From Bacteroidota bacterium (GTDB taxonomy: Bacteria; Bacteroidota; Ignavibacteria; UBA10030; UBA8401): 10,509 bases of DNA. The stretch lies in NCBI GenBank assembly GCA_003456055.1, contig DMPG01000105.1, positions 306 through 10,814 on the forward strand, read 5' to 3'. Each line of letters starts with the position of its first letter. Position 1 is the stretch's first letter. A model generated the notes under the pieces. That model ran no database searches. It was not told the DNA's origin and saw only the letters and a list, made by a program, of their open reading frames with translations. Below, one piece after another: positions 7,701 through 10,509 of the stretch. The translations under genes and the position numbers were made by a program.

Positions 7701-7930
7701 GCCGAATACAAAATCTTCGAAAAGATTCCGGATTAGAAGTCACAGATAGAATTTCAATTGCGTTCAGTTGCGGTGATCAATTGGCAGATGCACTGCTTCA
7801 ATCTTCAGAATATATTAAGAATGAAACATTATCAGTTGAAATAACAAGAAAAGATCTCAATGGTTCTGCTGTTAATGAAGAAATTAACGGTGAGAAATGT
7901 GAAATCAGTATTACCAAAGTGTTGAACTAA
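4730..7930 (+). CDS. ileS: Isoleucyl-tRNA synthetase, long eukaryotic-type form
   Basis: This class Ia synthetase of 1066 residues charges tRNA-Ile. In order it shows GPPTANG then GIHH at 55-58 in the HIGH position, GWDTHGLPVE (84-93), a CxxC pair in YCPRCETP, and the CP1 editing domain with VWTTTPWT (222-229) and HMAPAYGEDD. It continues with a second CxxC pair in HCWRCSSP, RDRYWGTPLPIW, WFDSGAMPFAQW, GIDQTRGWFYT, KMSKT (613-617), and the anticodon-binding domain with SNWYVRRNRRRFW. The length and the lack of the C-terminal zinc finger of the roughly 930-residue E. coli form place it with the IleS2-like, eukaryotic-type group, which includes enzymes tolerant to mupirocin. Drug response here is untested. 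GIHH instead of HxGH is, as I recall, usual in Bacteroidota relatives. The ATG follows the pnp stop with no gap. Confidence 0.97.
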   Translation: MFKELTDKINYSEVEEEILKFWEENKVFEESVSSRNGKPQFTFYEGPPTANGRPGIHHVMARTLKDAICRFKTMSGFQVRRKAGWDTHGLPVEIEVEKQIGIKHKDEIIDFGVEKFNKACRESVWKYKVDWETMTREMGYWVDLNDPYVTFENNYIESIWWALKQFYSKDMIYRGYKIQPYCPRCETPLSSHEVALGYKDVKDPSVYIKMKLKDEINSYFLVWTTTPWTLISNVALAVHPDIEYVKVELLSTEGEESKPTGEFLILAKARLEVLKEKYTIVSEFKGKQLLGKEYERLFNYHQVKEKGWYVVEADFVTTDDGSGIVHMAPAYGEDDYQICRKFNLPTIHPVNKSGEFEDAVTDFKGKFVKDADADIIHNLKVRNILYKKEAYLHSYPHCWRCSSPLLYYARDSWYIRTTAYANRMIELNKQINWIPKEVGEGRFGNWLEENKDWALSRDRYWGTPLPIWVSDDMKEMKCVGGFEELIGAEWLDENGNPTGKIFGREDLKALDPHKPTVDRLAFKTTNGKYLKRTPELIDVWFDSGAMPFAQWHYPFENKEIFNNAYPADFISEGIDQTRGWFYTLHAIGSFLFDKPASKNILVNELILDKTGQKMSKTKGNTVDPFTLISKYGADATRWYLVSQSPVWRTTLFDEEGIGEVQRKFFSTLVNTYSFFALYANIDSFDFKEPTVPIVERSEIDRWIISSLNTLVRDYTQYMNEYDLTKASRAITDFTLDNLSNWYVRRNRRRFWKSEKGKDKTSAYQTLYECLDTIVKLAAPIAPFLSDEMYRNLNNATKKEDFTSVHLSMLPVVNGTAIDTELELRMDRAIRIVGLVRAMRMKSNLKVRQPLKKILIPVKDQAEYLLLKSIEGIILDEINVKEVDAKIDQDIIKYKIKANFRVLGQKYGKSTAKVADSIKKFTPEQIAIVNTVGEIEIIVEDKPVTILLEDVEIIAEEIKGWMVESDGKITVALDTEITPELRIEGFAREFVSRIQNLRKDSGLEVTDRISIAFSCGDQLADALLQSSEYIKNETLSVEITRKDLNGSAVNEEINGEKCEISITKVLN

Positions 7931-7957
7931 TTCATTGTCATTAATAAAAGGATTGCA

Positions 7958-8485
7958 ATGGCGAAAAAGACCGCAGTAAAAGCGAAATCCAAACCAGTAA
8001 AAAAGGTATCGCGTCCCAAAGCCTCATCGTCGAAAACGAAAAAGGTTTTAGCTAAACCTGCAAAGAAAAAGGCGATAAAAGGATATAGTGTAAAGGATCT
8101 TGCATTCTTTAAGAAACTGATTCTTGAAAAACGAAAAGAGATCCTTGAGGAATTGACGATCTTAAAAGAGAGTATGATGGATGTTACCACCGGAGAATAT
8201 GCGAGTGAGAACTCTACCTATTCGACCCATATGGAACAGGGTACTGATGCGATGGAACGAGAAAAAACGTTTCTATTCGCTTCACGTGAAGGAAAATTTC
8301 TGAACTATCTGGATGATGCGCTTCGCCGTATCGAAAAGGGGACGTATGGTATTTGTCTTGAGTGTATCGATACTCCAAAAGATCTTTGTAAAACATGTCC
8401 TCTGATCCCGAAAGCACGTCTTGAAGCGGTTCCTCACGCTCAATTGTGTGTGGAGTGCAAGAACTTAAAGAAGGGAATGATGTAG
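7958..8485 (+). CDS. DksA/TraR-type zinc-finger protein with lysine-rich N-terminal tail
   Basis: The 175-residue protein has three parts. Residues 1-45 are a Lys/Ala/Ser/Pro-rich basic tail that resembles histone-like tails. Residues of about 45-125 form a helical region (FFKKLILEKRKEILEELTIL, then MEQGTDAMEREK) typical of the DksA coiled coil. Residues of about 125-170 form the zinc-finger region YGICLEC...LCKTCPLIPKARLEAVP...LCVEC. Six cysteines in three CxxC pairs (133/136, 144/147, 164/167) are present, where the family normally has two pairs. DksA proteins enter the RNA polymerase secondary channel and tune transcription, often with ppGpp. Whether this one does is inferred. AAAGGA at 7947-7952 gives a suitable Shine-Dalgarno for the ATG at 7958. 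Its position between ileS and lspA matches ylyA of Bacillus subtilis, which is also DksA/TraR-like. Confidence 0.85.
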   Translation: MAKKTAVKAKSKPVKKVSRPKASSSKTKKVLAKPAKKKAIKGYSVKDLAFFKKLILEKRKEILEELTILKESMMDVTTGEYASENSTYSTHMEQGTDAMEREKTFLFASREGKFLNYLDDALRRIEKGTYGICLECIDTPKDLCKTCPLIPKARLEAVPHAQLCVECKNLKKGMM

Positions 8486-8487
8486 TC

Positions 8488-9084
8488 GTGAAAGTTCTTT
8501 TCGTAACAATCTTTATTGTGATAGCAGATCAGATCTCGAAGTTCATGATAAAGGGAATTGATATTCCATTCCTTGGAATCTCTTTTCAAGGAATGCCGTT
8601 AGGGAATTCAATTCCGGTGTTTGGAGATTTCCTCCGAATTACATTTATTGAAAATCCGGGAATGGCATTTGGAATTGAAGTTGTAGATGGAAAAATATTT
8701 CTCACAATGTTCTCAATTGCAGCAAGCATCGGGATATTGTTCTATTTGTATCTCATGCGATCAGAAAAACTATTGTTTCGTCTTTCTCTTGCGCTTATTC
8801 TTGGCGGAGCAATCGGTAATCTTATCGACAGAGTATTTTACGGAGTGATCTACGGTGAGTCTTCACTATTTCATGGTAAAGTGGTCGATTTTATCGATGC
8901 CGATTTTTTTAATATCGATTTTTTAGGGTTTCAGCTGTCTCGGTTTTGGGTGTTCAACATTGCCGATGCTTCCGTATCAATTGGTGTTTTATTGATGTTG
9001 TTTTTCCATCGATCATTTGTCGATCAAAAAGAACTCCCGGCTATTGAATCTAAATCATCAACCGAAGTGAACACTTCGATATAG
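8488..9084 (+). CDS. lspA: Lipoprotein signal peptidase (signal peptidase II)
   Basis: This inner-membrane aspartic protease cuts the signal peptide from prolipoproteins after lipid attachment. The 198-residue reading from GTG at 8488 begins MKVLFVTIFIVIADQISKF, the normal first membrane segment. A longer reading from GTG at 8446 would add 14 residues overlapping the dksA-like gene and is unlikely. GAAGGGA at 8470-8476 can act as Shine-Dalgarno. Four hydrophobic segments are visible. Conserved motifs are IENPGMAFG, GGAIGNLIDR, VVDFID with catalytic Asp134, and FNIADAS with catalytic Asp160. The two catalytic aspartates are 26 residues apart, against about 18 in E. coli, and the stretch after NLIDR is also longer. 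I take these as lineage-type insertions. The gene starts two bases after the dksA-like stop, so it belongs to the same operon, and a hairpin follows it. Confidence 0.94.
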   Translation: MKVLFVTIFIVIADQISKFMIKGIDIPFLGISFQGMPLGNSIPVFGDFLRITFIENPGMAFGIEVVDGKIFLTMFSIAASIGILFYLYLMRSEKLLFRLSLALILGGAIGNLIDRVFYGVIYGESSLFHGKVVDFIDADFFNIDFLGFQLSRFWVFNIADASVSIGVLLMLFFHRSFVDQKELPAIESKSSTEVNTSI

Positions 9085-9116
9085 ATCGTGGTAAATATTT
9101 GTGTTCAACTCCTTAT

Positions 9117-9149
9117 TATGCCGAATTTAATTCGGCATAGTTATTTTAT
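9117..9149 (+). terminator. Palindromic hairpin after lspA, probable terminator or attenuator
   Basis: TATGCCGAATT (9117-9127) and AATTCGGCATA (9129-9139) are perfect 11-base complements around a single T; a realistic fold is a 9-bp stem with a 5-base loop. The stem is followed by GTTATTTTATA, which is U-rich but broken, so termination may be partial. It lies in the 113-base gap between lspA and the pseudouridine synthase gene, the largest gap in the right piece of the window. Confidence 0.6.
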
Positions 9150-9197
9150 AGAATCTGTATTTCGTGAAGTGAGAAGGGAAAAATAATTGTCAAGAGC

Positions 9198-10181
9198 ATG
9201 AAAAACCATTTTGAAATTCGCGTTCCACCCGGACAGGCAAAAGAGCGTCTGGATGTGTATTTAACTGCACATACCGAAAATGCCACAAGAAATAAAGTTC
9301 AGGAAGCGATTAAGAATGGTGAAGTTCAAGTGAATGGAAAAACAGTGAAACCAAGTTATATCGTTCTTGGAAACGATTGTATTGAAGTGAACTTGAATCG
9401 TCCTGATCCACCGGAAGTGAAAGCAGAAAATATCCCATTAGAGATCGTGTATGAAGATGACTATTTGCTGGTAGTGAATAAACCTGCTGGAATGGTGACG
9501 CATCCGGCATATAAGAATTACACAGGAACATTGGTCAATGCGTTGATGCATCATTCCGAAAAATTATCCCAACTTCATTCGGAAGACGATGAAGAGTTCG
9601 ATATTGTCCGCCCGGGAATTGTCCACCGGCTTGATAAGGATACCAGCGGATTATTAGTTGTTGCAAAGGACGAAACATCGCACCAAAAATTGGCGAAACA
9701 ATTTGCCGCTAAAACTTCAGAACGCGAATATAATGCGATCGTCTGGGGAAAATTCAAACAAAAAACGGGGATTATTGATGCTCCGCTGGGCAGGAGCAAA
9801 AGTGACAGAAAGAAAGTAGCGGTAACAGCGGACGGAAAGAATGCCACTACTGAATATGAAGTAATTGAACAATTCGATTATCTGGCTCTTGTTAAACTTC
9901 ATCTCCGCACAGGACGAACACATCAGATTCGAGTACATCTTGCACATATACATCATCCCGTGTTTGGAGATGAAACCTACGGTGGAAGAGAGATTGTTGT
10001 TAGCGGGATTGAAGGGAAGAAAAAAGCAGAAGTGAAAAATCTGTTGGAAATGATGCCTCGCCAGGCTCTTCATGCAAAAAAACTTGGATTTGTCCACCCA
10101 GTTACAAAAAAAATGATGCGGTTTGAGAGTGAGTTACCAGTGGATATGAAGGATGTGTTGAATCTCTTAAAGAAGAAATGA
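9198..10181 (+). CDS. rluD: RluA-family 23S rRNA pseudouridine synthase with N-terminal S4 domain (RluD-like)
   Basis: The 327-residue protein has an S4 RNA-binding domain at about residues 16-62 (RLDVYLTAHTENATRNKVQ...VNGKTVKPSY). The catalytic domain follows: VVNKPAGMVTHP, GIVHRLDKDTSGLL with catalytic Asp146, and GRTHQIRVHLAH followed by HPVFGDETYGG. It isomerises uridines in structured RNA. S4-plus-RluA enzymes of this kind usually modify helix 69 of 23S rRNA (RluD), but the exact site is inferred. An insert of acidic residues (HSEDDEEFD) precedes the catalytic motif. ATG at 9198 is taken as the start. The best Shine-Dalgarno-like sequence (9171-9179) is 18 bases away, which is long. The equivalent Bacillus gene, ylyB, also follows lspA. 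It converges on mreC, with 10 bases between the stops. Confidence 0.92.
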   Translation: MKNHFEIRVPPGQAKERLDVYLTAHTENATRNKVQEAIKNGEVQVNGKTVKPSYIVLGNDCIEVNLNRPDPPEVKAENIPLEIVYEDDYLLVVNKPAGMVTHPAYKNYTGTLVNALMHHSEKLSQLHSEDDEEFDIVRPGIVHRLDKDTSGLLVVAKDETSHQKLAKQFAAKTSEREYNAIVWGKFKQKTGIIDAPLGRSKSDRKKVAVTADGKNATTEYEVIEQFDYLALVKLHLRTGRTHQIRVHLAHIHHPVFGDETYGGREIVVSGIEGKKKAEVKNLLEMMPRQALHAKKLGFVHPVTKKMMRFESELPVDMKDVLNLLKKK

Positions 10182-10191
10182 TATTTCAATA

Positions 10192-10509
10192 TTATTTCTT
10201 TTGTAGCTCTAATGCAATTCGATCTAAGCTAGGGATATAGTCCATCACAAACACTTCTTCGGATTGTGTAAGATTAACGGTTGGAGTGACCTCGATTTTT
10301 TTAAATAGACTATTCGGTATTTCATTTACCGAACTGACAATTCCAATCTTGATACCGGGGGGGAAAGCATTACTATATTCTGATGTTACAATGGCATCGC
10401 CTTCTTTAACATCCAATGTTTTTGCTACATTTTTGAACAATAGAGTTTTCCCATCCCAAGCAATAATTCCATCAACTCGACTTCGTTGAATTTTTGCACT
10501 TGCTCTAAA
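10192..10509 (-). CDS. mreC: Rod-shape-determining protein MreC, C-terminal 106 residues (5' end outside the window)
   Basis: The frame is open to the right edge, so only the end of the protein is seen; full MreC is typically about 270-300 residues. The fragment reads SAKIQRSRVDGIIAWDG, then NVAKTLDVKEGDAIVTS, then FPPGIKIGIVSSV and EVFVMDYIPSLDR. These match the beta-rich periplasmic domain of MreC, including the family's S-R-x-x-G-x-x-x-W-x-G pattern and the late P-x-G-x-x-I-G-x-V segment. MreC links the MreB cytoskeleton to peptidoglycan synthases in lateral wall growth. TTG at 10440 gives a shorter apparent frame but cannot be the start, because recognisable MreC sequence continues upstream. 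No mreD follows; the gene is convergent with the pseudouridine synthase gene. Confidence 0.87.
   Translation of the reverse strand, partial: FRASAKIQRSRVDGIIAWDGKTLLFKNVAKTLDVKEGDAIVTSEYSNAFPPGIKIGIVSSVNEIPNSLFKKIEVTPTVNLTQSEEVFVMDYIPSLDRIALELQKK

Noticed and set aside
4897..7743. Several minus-strand open frames of 60-117 codons across ileS
   Set aside because: They are antisense to a well-conserved synthetase, have no ribosome sites and resemble no family; they are shadows of the coding strand.
8446..8487. Longer N-terminus of LspA from GTG at 8446
   Set aside because: The extra 14 residues overlap the dksA-like gene and precede the normal LspA first membrane segment; GTG at 8488 fits the family.
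8887..8930. Repeated TCGATTTT-like units inside lspA
   Set aside because: They arise from the coded Val-Val-Asp-Phe-Ile-Asp-Ala-Asp-Phe-Phe-type stretch and are not regularly spaced; no array is present.
10170..10205. Hairpin between the convergent rluD-like and mreC genes (AAAGAAGAAAT against ATTTCTTTT)
   Set aside because: Arms are imperfect and made only of A/T-rich purine/pyrimidine runs with no G/C core; too weak to call a terminator.

Overview
The window holds eleven genes and looks like two pieces with different lineage signatures. The left piece (about 1-2590, possibly into yggS) reads as Bacteroidota, probably Bacteroidales-like. Its genes lack Shine-Dalgarno sequences, the antitoxin and pabB are preceded by TAnnTTTG promoter elements, and the partial MBL-fold hydrolase, PabB and PabC resemble that group. 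The right piece (about 3370-10509) reads as an Ignavibacteria/Chlorobi-type relative. It has clear Shine-Dalgarno sites (for example before divIVA) and a divIVA-pnp-ileS-dksA-like-lspA-rluD chain. These lineage calls come from recalled family patterns, with no database search.

Layout, left piece: the 3' end of an MBL-fold phosphodiesterase-like gene (2-262, +); a toxin-antitoxin operon (347-1002, +) of a ribbon-helix-helix-type antitoxin and a PIN-domain toxin, with a promoter enclosed by a perfect 7-bp inverted repeat; then, convergent on the minus strand, a folate-branch pair pabB-pabC (2563-1015) with overlapping reading frames. PabB would make 4-amino-4-deoxychorismate and PabC would release p-aminobenzoate.

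Right piece: yggS (PLP homeostasis), divIVA (polar/division coiled coil), a trimeric-type purine nucleoside phosphorylase, a long eukaryotic-type isoleucyl-tRNA synthetase, a DksA/TraR-type zinc-finger protein with a lysine-rich tail, lspA (lipoprotein signal peptidase), a palindromic hairpin, and an RluD-type pseudouridine synthase. All are on the plus strand and tightly packed or overlapping up to lspA. The 3' end of mreC (rod-shape protein) runs in from the right on the minus strand. Apart from the pnp insertion, the order matches the Bacillus subtilis ylmE...divIVA-ileS-ylyA-lspA-ylyB block, so this is an old growth/division/translation neighbourhood.

I see no CRISPR array, tRNA, rRNA, insertion sequence or prophage, and no stretch above 300 bases without a gene. 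I found no convincing new multi-gene system. The points most worth checking are the lineage break near or inside yggS (mis-assembly or transfer), the operator of the toxin-antitoxin operon, and the six-cysteine zinc-finger region of the DksA-like protein.
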